From the NCBI GenBank assembly GCA_937995875.1, contig CALKIW010000190.1, positions 1 through 32,909 on the forward strand: a stretch of DNA of 32,909 bases, written 5' to 3'. Position 1 is the first letter of the stretch. Every line of letters starts with the position of its first letter. The translations under genes were made by a program, and so were the position numbers. The stretch is from an uncultured Bacteroidales bacterium. GTDB taxonomy: Bacteria > Bacteroidota > Bacteroidia > Bacteroidales > Bacteroidaceae. This document shows positions 1 through 7,229 of this stretch, in pieces. Under the pieces are notes generated by a model. It was given only the letters and a program-made list of their open reading frames with translations. It did not search any database and was not told where the DNA came from.

Positions 1-70
1 TGCAAAATTACAGCTTATTTTTCTAACTGCCAAATAATTAAACCCAAAACTTACGCGCGGGAGGTTATGC

Positions 71-943
71 CTAAGTTAAAAATGGCATCCCATTACCATA
101 CATGTTATCACTAACCATACAATCCAATTTAATAAAGTGTAAATCATTTATATGCTCAACAAGATTATTCCGAGCATCGAGGTTTTCTATTTCTACTCGC
201 CTTAACTTACTTAACTTGCAATACTCTTCTATTTGCTCTATTCCAGCAAATCTTCTCCCACATAAATTAGCCGCTATGCCTGTTGTTGAGCTTCCACTAA
301 ATGGGTCTAAAATCCAATCTCCATAATCGGTTGAAGCAAGTATTGCACGCACAAGAAGCCTTAAAGGTTTTTGCGTAGGATGCTTGCCGCAACTCTTCTC
401 CCACCGACCGATTGCTGGCATACGCCATACATCGGTCATTTGCTTGTTTTCATTTATTTCCTTCATCAACTTATAATTAAACTTATGTGGCACCTTCGGC
501 ATTTTTCTTGCCCAAATTATAAACTCGGTAGAATAAGTGAAGAAACGGCATGAAATATTTGCTGGAGGATTTGTCTTTTGCCAAGTGATGACATTTAATA
601 TTTTATAGCCGAGTTCCGTGAGACTGTTTGCAACAGAAAAAATATTGTGAAAAGTTCCGCTTACCCATATTGTTCCATTGTCTTTCAATTTGTCGCGACA
701 CAGCTTCAACCATAATTTATTGAAATAAGACATTTCTTCCAAATTCTTGCCTTTATCCCAATCTCCCTTATTCACACACACCACCTTCCCGCTTTGTAAA
801 GATATACCACCATTGGAAAGAAAATAGGGGGGGTCGGCAAATATCATATCAAACTTAAAATTCAATTCTGTTAGGAGTTTGAAACTATCACCTTGGGCAA
901 TTAAAAAATCATTGTTAGGAGATTTGTAATACGGTTGTATCAT
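71..943 (-). CDS. DpnA/MboC-like second DNA methyltransferase of a GATC restriction-modification system
   Basis: 290 aa N6-adenine/N4-cytosine-type DNA methyltransferase. The catalytic motif DPPY is at residues 37-40 (context FADPPYFLSNGG). The SAM-binding motif comes late in the protein (DPFSGSSTTGIA, near residue 213), so catalytic motif precedes SAM motif, the beta-class order seen in DpnA. Another conserved block is KHPTQKP, near residue 188. It lies 73 bp downstream of a DpnII-type endonuclease gene and behind a Dam-like methylase, so I infer the second GATC methylase. In DpnII this enzyme also methylates single-stranded GATC and protects incoming DNA; that role here is by family analogy. 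The order methylase, endonuclease, second methylase matches my recollection of MboI (mboA-mboB-mboC) rather than DpnII (dpnM-dpnA-dpnB). The start is the ATG at 943-941. The gene is AT-rich compared with the housekeeping genes from 4112 onward. Confidence 0.88.
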   Translation of the reverse strand: MIQPYYKSPNNDFLIAQGDSFKLLTELNFKFDMIFADPPYFLSNGGISLQSGKVVCVNKGDWDKGKNLEEMSYFNKLWLKLCRDKLKDNGTIWVSGTFHNIFSVANSLTELGYKILNVITWQKTNPPANISCRFFTYSTEFIIWARKMPKVPHKFNYKLMKEINENKQMTDVWRMPAIGRWEKSCGKHPTQKPLRLLVRAILASTDYGDWILDPFSGSSTTGIAANLCGRRFAGIEQIEEYCKLSKLRRVEIENLDARNNLVEHINDLHFIKLDCMVSDNMYGNGMPFLT

Positions 944-1016
944 TTTCTAATAGCTTAGCACATCCGAATAATATTATTTTTTCTGATAATTATTATTCCG
1001 CAAAAGATTACGAAGT

Positions 1017-1847
1017 TTATTTTTCACTTTTTACACTCGATATAAAATCATCTATAGTAGTTAAGTTGTAAACACTTGGAATATAATTATATGCTTCCTG
1101 CAATTTATTTCTTGCCGATTGCCAGCCAATTCCATCTGTTATCCAAACAAACTCAAATCCGGGAACAGAATTTATCTTATATGAGATATCCGTATAAGAA
1201 CGTGCTACTTCATTTAGCTTTGACCCACCACCACTATAAAAATTCACCTCCATTAAAAATACTTTAGATGGCGTATCAATAACAAAGTCAAAACGCTTTT
1301 CATCATCACCCAACGCTTTTGTTATCAACGGCCATTCCCTCGAATAAACCTCTTGTCTAAAAGGAACACCCGCATTCAACAGAATCCTGGCAACTGTTCT
1401 TTCCATGACTTTTCCACTTCTGTTTTTTCTTGCATTGGTATCAAGTCCTGTCTCTATACCAAATACATAATCAACCAAATTTTTCACTTTATGACCTTGA
1501 AACAAATCTCTCAAACCGGTTTCTCTCAAAAAGGTCAAAACAGAATCAACAGAAGTGAAATAGCTTCTCATAGGCACACAAACTCCGGATCCATCCAAAA
1601 CTTTTTTCCTGGCACAATCACGTACAGCGACAAGAATACCTATCACTTCAAAAGCGCTTTTGTCTCTATGCCAAATTGTCTCAACGCTTTTACGTAAATC
1701 AGGAGCCCCAATAAGGCTGTTAAGCATACATAGGCTTAATTTAATATTTTCTACATTGTGCGAAATTTTATCAAAATCGCAGAAAAAATCTAATGTTTGA
1801 TTTGTCTCTTTAAGTTGAGACATAAATCCTTCAAAATACTTTTGCAT
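1017..1847 (-). CDS. Type II restriction endonuclease, DpnII/MboI family (cuts GATC)
   Basis: 276 aa, close to the usual DpnII length. The whole protein follows the DpnII pattern. An N-terminal block has NxxxIKLSLCMLNSLIGAPD. A central block reads NLVDYVFGIETGLDTNARKN. The nuclease core is RFDFVI followed by MEVNFYSGGGSKLNE and FVWITDGIGW. The likely catalytic acids are the Asp of RFDFVI (about residue 186) and Glu200 in MEVNF, forming a PD-(D/E)xK-type site. The DpnII family cleaves unmethylated GATC. The gene sits between its two probable cognate methylases, 25 bp after the upstream one, and probably shares their transcript. All expected motifs are present and the frame is open throughout, so it looks active. 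Nothing in the sequence suggests a separate controller (C) gene. Confidence 0.93.
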   Translation of the reverse strand: MQKYFEGFMSQLKETNQTLDFFCDFDKISHNVENIKLSLCMLNSLIGAPDLRKSVETIWHRDKSAFEVIGILVAVRDCARKKVLDGSGVCVPMRSYFTSVDSVLTFLRETGLRDLFQGHKVKNLVDYVFGIETGLDTNARKNRSGKVMERTVARILLNAGVPFRQEVYSREWPLITKALGDDEKRFDFVIDTPSKVFLMEVNFYSGGGSKLNEVARSYTDISYKINSVPGFEFVWITDGIGWQSARNKLQEAYNYIPSVYNLTTIDDFISSVKSEK

Positions 1848-1872
1848 AAGTTTTTAGGTTAGCAATTTATTA

Positions 1873-2814
1873 TTAGGCTGTCTTTTCAGCCAGCTCATTC
1901 TTACAAGCATTCTTCGTATTGGGATAATTATGTACCAGAATTTCAGAAATCTTACCCCGCTTTGCTCCATTAGCATTCACATTGCGTGCAGCCATCACGC
2001 GGTCGATGTGATAATCCGCAAATAAGATTTCGAAAAAATTATCTGATTCGTTTTTTCCCTTGCAGTCTGAATTACTTAACATAAAGCTGTGACCGGCAGC
2101 AACAACATTGTCACAAAACTGTTTAAGTCGAATTTGGGAGTCATCGTTGAAAGGCTCTTTTGTATAGTCGTTAAAACTCGAAGTATCACTTAATGGGCGA
2201 TAGGGCGGATCAAAATAAAACAGTGTCTTGTTGCCAGCATGGGCCAAGGTCTGCTCAAAGTCACCATTTAATATTTTTACCCGTTGCAGCAAAGCACTAT
2301 CAGCGCGTAGCGTTAACTCATCGCAGATTTGTGGTCGCAAACGTTTTCCAAAGGGGACGTTGAATACCCCCCGGCGATTCACTCGGTACAGTCCGTTAAA
2401 ACAAGTTTTATTAAGAAAGAGAAACTTGGCCGTATTTTCAACAGGGTCAAGATTCTTGTCATTATATCGTTGACGAACAGCCAAAAACATTTCACGTTTA
2501 GCTTCTATATCTTGTAACGAAAAGTATTGCTCCTGCATCTCCCTAAGATATAGCATCAACGTTTCTACATGATCACGTATAGTTCGATAACAGGTAATCA
2601 AATCCAAATTTATATCATTAATCACAACTCGCTTTATATTATGATGCGTTTGCAACATATAGAACAACATAGCCCCTCCTCCTACAAAAGGCTCTATATA
2701 AGTTACATTTTTCCAACTATCAAAATCATGAGGAAGTAGAGCTTCCAGCTGTTCAAGAAGTTGCCCCTTTCCTCCTACCCATTTGACAAACGGTTTTGCT
2801 TTTATATTGTTCAT
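1873..2814 (-). CDS. Dam-family DNA adenine methyltransferase (DpnM/MboA-like)
   Basis: 313 aa alpha-class N6-adenine methyltransferase. The SAM-binding motif is near the N-terminus (FVKWVGGKGQLL, residues 8-19) and a second block, YIEPFVGGGAMLFY, follows near residue 40. The catalytic DPPY is at residues 202-205 (YFDPPYRPLSDTSSF). The target-recognition block lies between, with NKTCFNGLYRVNRRGVFNVP as in Dam/DpnM. It methylates the adenine of GATC and is the first gene of the restriction-modification cassette, so methylase would be made before or together with the endonuclease 25 bp downstream. The start is the ATG at 2814-2812, about 48 bp from a perfect TAnnTTTG box. A solitary Dam is the alternative, but the adjacent DpnII-type nuclease makes a restriction partner far more likely. 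Confidence 0.92.
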   Translation of the reverse strand: MNNIKAKPFVKWVGGKGQLLEQLEALLPHDFDSWKNVTYIEPFVGGGAMLFYMLQTHHNIKRVVINDINLDLITCYRTIRDHVETLMLYLREMQEQYFSLQDIEAKREMFLAVRQRYNDKNLDPVENTAKFLFLNKTCFNGLYRVNRRGVFNVPFGKRLRPQICDELTLRADSALLQRVKILNGDFEQTLAHAGNKTLFYFDPPYRPLSDTSSFNDYTKEPFNDDSQIRLKQFCDNVVAAGHSFMLSNSDCKGKNESDNFFEILFADYHIDRVMAARNVNANGAKRGKISEILVHNYPNTKNACKNELAEKTA

Positions 2815-2862
2815 ATATTATTCTTTACTGTTTTTTCAGCTGTTTATACTAAATCCTTGTGA

Positions 2863-2870
2863 CAAAGCTA
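2863..2870 (-). promoter_or_regulatory. Predicted -7 box of the restriction-modification operon
   Basis: On the minus strand the bases read TAGCTTTG, a perfect match to the Bacteroidota -7 consensus TAnnTTTG. A start point near 2856 would give a leader of about 40 nt before the methylase ATG. I see no good TTTG at the expected -33 distance, so the call rests on the -7 box and its position. Confidence 0.5.
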
Positions 2871-3009
2871 ACCTTTAAAAATCTTATTTCTATTTGAAAC
2901 TAATCGTCACAGTCTTCATCTACTTATATCCATATTGTTGAAGTGTTCCACAAGTCAGCAAATCAAGCGATGATACATTCTATATGGTGGCCCTCCGTAC
3001 GCTCCCTAA

Positions 3010-3192
3010 TTAGATTGAAAAAATCATACGCACACGACTCTGCCCAGCATGTTCATCACAGATAGTCGTGCTGTCATCGTCTACAACAATGACCTCAAAA
3101 ACATATTTCTCGTTTGGCTCTACACATTAATTCATATAAGCTCTCATTGTATCTTGCGTGTTATAAACAGATATTACAACCGATATGAGCAT
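3010..3192 (-). pseudogene. N-terminal remnant of a family 2 glycosyltransferase, broken by an in-frame stop
   Basis: Read on the minus strand from the ATG at 3192-3190, the frame gives MLISVVISVYNTQDTMRAYM plus N, then a stop at 3129-3127. The same frame continues with EVIVVDDDSTTICDEHAG and SRVRMIFSI to a second stop at 3012-3010. This matches the first 60 or so residues of GT2 (GT-A fold) enzymes: the beta-1 strand ISVVIPVYN, then FEVIVVDDGSTD with its nucleotide-sugar-binding Asp, then ICDEYA and the next strand. The fragment keeps its frame across the first stop, so it probably decayed recently. The remaining 250 or so residues of a normal GT2 are absent. It probably once belonged to a surface-polysaccharide locus; that is inference. 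Confidence 0.75.
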
Positions 3193-3464
3193 CCCACTCG
3201 TATTTTCATTGGACTGTGGCCTCTGCATGACCCTGATCGGTGCCTTTATCGATTCGGCGTGTGTATGTTCGATAGGCATGGGCAAAACTGCTGTTACGAT
3301 TGACTTACTTGCAAATTTACACAAAAACTGCGATTTATAAGCCGGTGGAATAAAGAATGTGCTTTTTTTCTTAAAAGATAGGCAAAAAATTAAAATTCTT
3401 CCCATTTTAAAAGGTCTCCCTTCACAAGCGGAGGTTTTTCCCATATCATCTCACATGGACTAAG

Positions 3465-3745
3465 AAAATTAGTATTTTTCTTTACAAAGGCCCTCGCATG
3501 CTTGGCGTATTTCAAAACAAATACGTTCTCTCCCGAAATTCGAGAAATATGCAAAGATCTGCAACTTGCTGTCAGTCAGACCATTCTGCAAACCCGTGGC
3601 TACAACCCCTATGCTGCCATCTGCGATTGCATAGCTAACGGCTGTGCGACAAAGCCTCAACCGCCACATGATTAAGGCTCTTTCGCGTGGCCGATAAGCC
3701 CTAACCGCAGAGCGAAAAGACAGCAACGGCAACGCCCATCGATTT
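3465..3745 (+). repeat. Dispersed intergenic element, copy 1: conserved flank plus degenerate 22-bp tandem units
   Basis: The left half (about 3470-3600) aligns along its length with the reverse complement of 10240-10370. Shared words include TTTACAAA then GCCC, CCCGAAAT then CGAGAAA. The right half (about 3620-3740) is made of imperfect units of about 22 bp. Examples are TGCGACAAAGCCTCAACCGC, GATTAAGGCTCTTTCGCG and CGATAAGCCCTAACCGC. The core words start at about 3655, 3670, 3693 and 3699, which gives steps of 22-23 and 44 bp. Units are imperfect palindromes (TGCGA at one end, TCGCA at the other). The flank-then-units layout suggests a non-autonomous mobile element of the MITE type. I could not define terminal inverted repeats or a target duplication. 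Confidence 0.6.
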
Positions 3746-3960
3746 TTTAAACCATTCGGACTCAAAACAATCGCTAAAACATAGCCCTTTTTACGCCAGA
3801 TGCCACGAAAACAACGGTCGGAAAAATGGTCATTATATTTTACACATTTTTCACTGTAAATCCATTCTGCGGAATAGTTGTAACAGGGCTACAGCGTTTG
3901 CAACATCTCACGACACAGGCAGAAAAACTATTTTTTGCGGGAGTCAAGGTTGGGGTTTCG

Positions 3961-4001
3961 TTAAAAATTAAGCCCTCCGCTCGCCTTAAGCAAACGGAGG
4001 G
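3961..4001 (-). terminator. Probable intrinsic terminator of the Xaa-Pro aminopeptidase gene
   Basis: The perfect 7-bp arms CCCTCCG (3973-3979) and CGGAGGG (3995-4001) enclose a 15-nt loop. On the minus strand the hairpin is followed by CTTAATTTTTAA. It lies about 110 bp past the aminopeptidase stop codon, with no gene between. Confidence 0.5.
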
Positions 4002-4111
4002 TAAAACTCTTAGCAGCTCAACTGCTGATCTTATGCAGCTCAACCGCGTACAACAACGTTGTGGCTACCGCTGTATGTTTATGATTGTAAGCAAAGGTGT
4101 TTAAAAACCTA

Positions 4112-5893
4112 TCAAATGGCTTTCGTATGCTCTCTCAGCCATTCCCTTTCCTCATCGTCAAGATATGGAGCCAACTCGTTGAACACTCTTTCGTGATATG
4201 CGTTGAGCCAATCAATATCTTCCTGCAATAATTCTTCGCGGATGATGGGTGCTGTGTCTATGGGACAGAGCGTGAGCGATTCAAATTGCAAAAACTTTCC
4301 GAACTCGCTTTCCTTATATGGAGTGATGAGTAGTGTGTTTTCTATGCGCACGCCGAAGCGTTCGGGAAGATAGATTCCCGGCTCGTCGGTCACCGTCATG
4401 CCTGCTACCAGCGGCGCCGGCACATATTCCATCCGGATTTGATGAGGCCCTTCGTGCACATTGAGGTATGCTCCCACACCGTGTCCCGTGCCATGAAGGT
4501 AGTTCAATCCCTCGCGCCACATGGCTTGTCGAGCCAGCACGTCGAGTTGTGTGCCGTTTGTCCCATGTGGGAACTTGCAAAGTTCCAATTGGATATGTCC
4601 CTTTAGCACAAGGGTGTAGATATGCTTTTCTTCTTCGGTCAATGTTCCCAAAGCTATCGTTCGGGTAATGTCCGTCGTGCCATCCTGATACTGTGCACCA
4701 CTGTCCAACAACAAAAATCCACGCGGCTCCAAAACCGCGTCTGTCTCCGGTGTGGCTTCATAGTGAACGATAGCACCGTGCTCACCATATCCGGCAATAG
4801 TATCAAAACTAATATCTCTGAACAAAGGCTGCTCGGCACGGAGCGCAGTGAGTTTCCGATCGATCGACATTTCGGTCTGGCCACCGGCTTCTACCGCCGG
4901 CTTCAGCCATTTCAGAAACTTCACCATCGCAATGCCATCTTTCAGCATTGCACTTCTCATCCCCTTGATTTCGGTATCATTCTTCACCGCTTTCAGTGCC
5001 GGCACCGGCGACTGATGACGCACAATCTCCTGAGTGCGCACACATTTATAGAGAGTGTAATTGGTTTCTTCCGGATCCAAAAGAATGTTATATTCAAAAT
5101 AATCCTCCAGTCCTCGTTTAATATCGCCATACCGGGCCGTCTTCACGCCCTCACTGTCCAAATAAGCCAACACCTCAGGGGTGAGTTTTTCAGGATTGCA
5201 ATACAATGTAGCATACTGGGAACTGATGAGCAGATAGGCCACAAATACAGGATTGCAATGCACATCCGTGCCGCGAAGATTCAATATCCATGCCACGTCA
5301 TCGAGGGCAGACACCAACATTCCATCCGCATGGAGCGACCGCAAAGCCCTCCGCACACGTCTTATCTTTGCATCGGCAGTTTCTCCCGCATACTCCAACG
5401 GTTGTATCGTCACCTTATTGTCGGGAATTTCCGGTCTGTCCTGCCATATTCGCTCCAATGGGTCAAAGTTGGTGCGCACCGTGATACCTCCCCGACGACG
5501 CAGGTCTGAAATCAACGTCTCCACACTTTTCGTATCATTCACCATACCGTCCAATCCCACCTCTGCTCCATTACATTCCCACAATTCTTTTCCAAGCCAA
5601 TCGGCTATAGATGGTGTTCCCGGCATCTTGAGTTTCATCAGCTGAAACTCCGTACCGGCTAATTGGTCGGCTGCCGACAGAAAATATCTGCTGTCCGTCC
5701 ACAGTGCAGCCGAATTCATCGTAACCACAGCAGTTCCGGCCGACCCATTGAAACCGCTAATCCATTCGCGCGCCTTCCATCTGTCGGGCACATATTCACT
5801 GCTGTGTGGGTCGGTGCTCGGAAAGATGAAAGCGTCGAGTTGCTCATGCTTCATCACCTCACGCAAATTGGATAACCGTGATTGTATATTCAT
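4112..5893 (-). CDS. pepP: Xaa-Pro aminopeptidase, M24B family
   Basis: 593 aa cytosolic metallopeptidase that removes an N-terminal residue preceding proline. It has the three-domain layout of long M24B enzymes (human XPNPEP1-like). The first domain opens with RLSNLREVMKHEQLDAFIFP and contains EYVPDRWKAREWISGFNGSA. The second is a similar creatinase-N-like fold, and the third is the pita-bread catalytic domain. Metal ligands are visible as LLLDSGAQYQDGTTDITRT (two Asp), GTGHGVGAYLNVHEGP (His), TDEPGIYLPERFGVRIEN (Glu and Glu). The C-terminal cap ends in WLREHTKAI. I chose the ATG at 5893-5891 over longer in-frame starts because a full promoter (5923-5954) puts the start point near 5916, downstream of those alternatives. 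The gene appears to be transcribed alone and divergently from malate dehydrogenase. Confidence 0.93.
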   Translation of the reverse strand: MNIQSRLSNLREVMKHEQLDAFIFPSTDPHSSEYVPDRWKAREWISGFNGSAGTAVVTMNSAALWTDSRYFLSAADQLAGTEFQLMKLKMPGTPSIADWLGKELWECNGAEVGLDGMVNDTKSVETLISDLRRRGGITVRTNFDPLERIWQDRPEIPDNKVTIQPLEYAGETADAKIRRVRRALRSLHADGMLVSALDDVAWILNLRGTDVHCNPVFVAYLLISSQYATLYCNPEKLTPEVLAYLDSEGVKTARYGDIKRGLEDYFEYNILLDPEETNYTLYKCVRTQEIVRHQSPVPALKAVKNDTEIKGMRSAMLKDGIAMVKFLKWLKPAVEAGGQTEMSIDRKLTALRAEQPLFRDISFDTIAGYGEHGAIVHYEATPETDAVLEPRGFLLLDSGAQYQDGTTDITRTIALGTLTEEEKHIYTLVLKGHIQLELCKFPHGTNGTQLDVLARQAMWREGLNYLHGTGHGVGAYLNVHEGPHQIRMEYVPAPLVAGMTVTDEPGIYLPERFGVRIENTLLITPYKESEFGKFLQFESLTLCPIDTAPIIREELLQEDIDWLNAYHERVFNELAPYLDDEEREWLREHTKAI

Positions 5894-5922
5894 AGCACAT
5901 TTATTTTGTAAAACGGACATGA

Positions 5923-5954
5923 CAAAGATACGGCTTTTAAGAATAAACAACAAA
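5923..5954 (-). promoter_or_regulatory. Full Bacteroidota-type promoter of the aminopeptidase gene
   Basis: On the minus strand the sequence reads TTTG (5954-5951), 20 bp, TATCTTTG (5930-5923). Both boxes match the -33/-7 consensus and the spacing is as expected. The predicted start point near 5916 leaves a leader of about 23 nt and decides the start codon of the gene. Confidence 0.75.
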
Positions 5955-5994
5955 TTAAAAAGAAAATAAATACCCGTTTGCCTATATTTTTCAT

Positions 5995-6002
5995 TACCTT
6001 TG
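5995..6002 (+). promoter_or_regulatory. Predicted -7 box of malate dehydrogenase
   Basis: TACCTTTG matches TAnnTTTG. The nearest TTTG upstream (5977-5980) is only 14 bp away, shorter than the usual 19-21, so the -33 element is uncertain. The leader would be about 83 nt. Confidence 0.45.
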
Positions 6003-6014
6003 CAATCGGTCGAT

Positions 6015-6043
6015 CGACAAGACCCGTCCCCCTATTCTTGTCG
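6015..6043 (+). promoter_or_regulatory. Hairpin in the malate dehydrogenase leader
   Basis: The arms CGACAAG (6015-6021) and CTTGTCG (6037-6043) are perfectly complementary around a 15-nt pyrimidine-rich loop. They fall about 6 nt after the predicted transcription start and about 50 nt before the ATG. It could stabilise the 5' end or influence translation; nothing shows a ligand-binding role. Confidence 0.35.
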
Positions 6044-6091
6044 TTTCACGACCTATTTCTCGAATTTTTAACTTATAAAAAAATAGCAGTT

Positions 6092-7084
6092 ATGAATTTT
6101 TTAACAAACGAAAAACTTGTCATCGTCGGTGCCGGCGGTATGATTGGCTCCAACATGGTACAAAGTGCATTAATACTCAAACTCACCCCCAACATTTGCT
6201 TGTATGACATTTACGAGCCCGGTGTACACGGCGTGTTCGATGAGATGCAGCAATGCGCTTTCCCCGGTGCAAACATCACTTACACCGTAGATCCCAAAGA
6301 AGCTTTCACAGATGCAAAATACATTATTTCCTCAGGCGGTGCCCCTCGTAAGGAAGGCATGACTCGCGAGGATTTGCTGAAAGGTAACTGCAAGATTGCT
6401 GCCGAATTTGGTGAGAACATCAAGAAATATTGCCCCGACGTGAAATTCGTGGTTGTTATCTTCAACCCAGCCGATGTCACAGCGCTGACAGCTTTGATCC
6501 ACTCCGGTCTGAAACCCAATCAGCTCACTTCTCTGGCCGCTCTCGACTCCACCCGTTTGCAGCAAGCTCTTGCTCTGGAGTTTGGCGTACAGCAGGATAA
6601 GGTGACCGGCGCACACACATACGGTGGTCACGGCGAGCAGATGGCTGTTTTCGCCTCTCAGGTTAAGGTTGACGGCAAGCCCTTGGCAGAGATGGGACTC
6701 TCTGACGAGCGCTGGGAAGAAATCAAGCACCACACCGTTCAGGGTGGCTCAAACATTATCAAGCTTCGCGGTCGCAGCTCTTTCCAGAGCCCTGCCTACA
6801 ATGCAGTGAAGATGATCGAAGCTGCTATGGGCGGCGAAAAGTTCACATTGCCGGCCGGCTGCTATGTCAACGATGAAAAGTTAGGCTTCAAGAACGTCAT
6901 GATGGCTATGCCTACAACCATCGACAATACCGGTGTTCACTATACAGAGCCTAAGGGAACTGCCGCGGAAATGGCTTCCTTGAAAGCATCTTACGATCAC
7001 CTTTGCAAGATGCGCGAAGAGATTATCAGCCTCAACATCGTACCTGCTGTAGCTGATTGGAAGAAAGATAACGCCAATCTGTAA
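6092..7084 (+). CDS. mdh: Malate dehydrogenase
   Basis: 330 aa NAD-dependent dehydrogenase of the lactate/malate dehydrogenase superfamily, converting malate and oxaloacetate. In Bacteroidota this enzyme works in the reductive branch that leads through fumarate to succinate and propionate. An N-terminal Rossmann motif GAGGMIG is at residues 13-19. The substrate-loop block is GGAPRKEGMTREDLLKGN. The NAD/substrate block is FNPADVTALTALI, the third is LDSTRLQQAL, and the catalytic His is in the TYGGHGEQ motif near residue 183. The start is the ATG at 6092, reading MNFLTNEKLVIVGAGG. The open frame runs 38 codons further upstream, but that part covers the promoter and leader. A strong terminator follows directly, so it is a single-gene unit. 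Confidence 0.93.
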   Translation: MNFLTNEKLVIVGAGGMIGSNMVQSALILKLTPNICLYDIYEPGVHGVFDEMQQCAFPGANITYTVDPKEAFTDAKYIISSGGAPRKEGMTREDLLKGNCKIAAEFGENIKKYCPDVKFVVVIFNPADVTALTALIHSGLKPNQLTSLAALDSTRLQQALALEFGVQQDKVTGAHTYGGHGEQMAVFASQVKVDGKPLAEMGLSDERWEEIKHHTVQGGSNIIKLRGRSSFQSPAYNAVKMIEAAMGGEKFTLPAGCYVNDEKLGFKNVMMAMPTTIDNTGVHYTEPKGTAAEMASLKASYDHLCKMREEIISLNIVPAVADWKKDNANL

Positions 7085-7103
7085 TACAGAATAAGGCTTC
7101 AAT

Positions 7104-7143
7104 AAAATCGGGCGAATGCAAATTTGCATTCGCCCGATTTTTT
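7104..7143 (+). terminator. Strong intrinsic terminator after malate dehydrogenase
   Basis: A near-perfect palindrome of 18-19-bp arms (AAATCGGGCGAATGCAAA and its complement) ends in a run of T. It starts 20 bp after the mdh stop codon. The run of A on its left side means it could also work for the opposite strand. Confidence 0.9.
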
Positions 7144-7229
7144 GTGACATTAGACTTGTGAACCAGTCGGGGTTATTGAACTTGCCTGACAAATTTGGCC
7201 GATCTGATGGGTCCGACTGGTCCTACACT

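Larger units (their letters stand above)
2815..4111. other. Gene-free 1.3-kb stretch with a gene remnant and a repeat element
   Basis: No intact gene is supported here. Open frames of 67-105 codons exist on both strands but lack domain similarity, good starts or coding-like composition. The stretch holds the promoter of the restriction cassette (about 2863), the broken start of a family 2 glycosyltransferase (3010-3192, minus), a dispersed repeat with 22-bp units (3465-3745) and a hairpin terminator for the aminopeptidase gene (3961-4001). It separates an AT-rich accessory cassette from conserved housekeeping genes, and looks like a site of past insertion and loss. Confidence 0.7.

Noticed and set aside
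3127..3444. 105-codon minus-strand frame as a gene
   Set aside because: Only its last 22 residues belong to the GT2 remnant; the first 80 residues are low-quality translation of intergenic sequence, and the frame ends at an internal stop of the remnant.
3620..3745. CRISPR-like array in the 22-bp repeat block
   Set aside because: Units follow one another without unique spacers, are degenerate and palindromic, and no cas gene is near.
3469..3765. 98-codon minus-strand frame over repeat copy 1
   Set aside because: It is a translation of the repeat units; the reading frame is a by-product of 22-bp periodicity and has no domain.
4622..5509. 295-codon plus-strand frame opposite the aminopeptidase
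   Set aside because: Shadow of a well-supported gene; no motif, and composition follows from the opposite strand.
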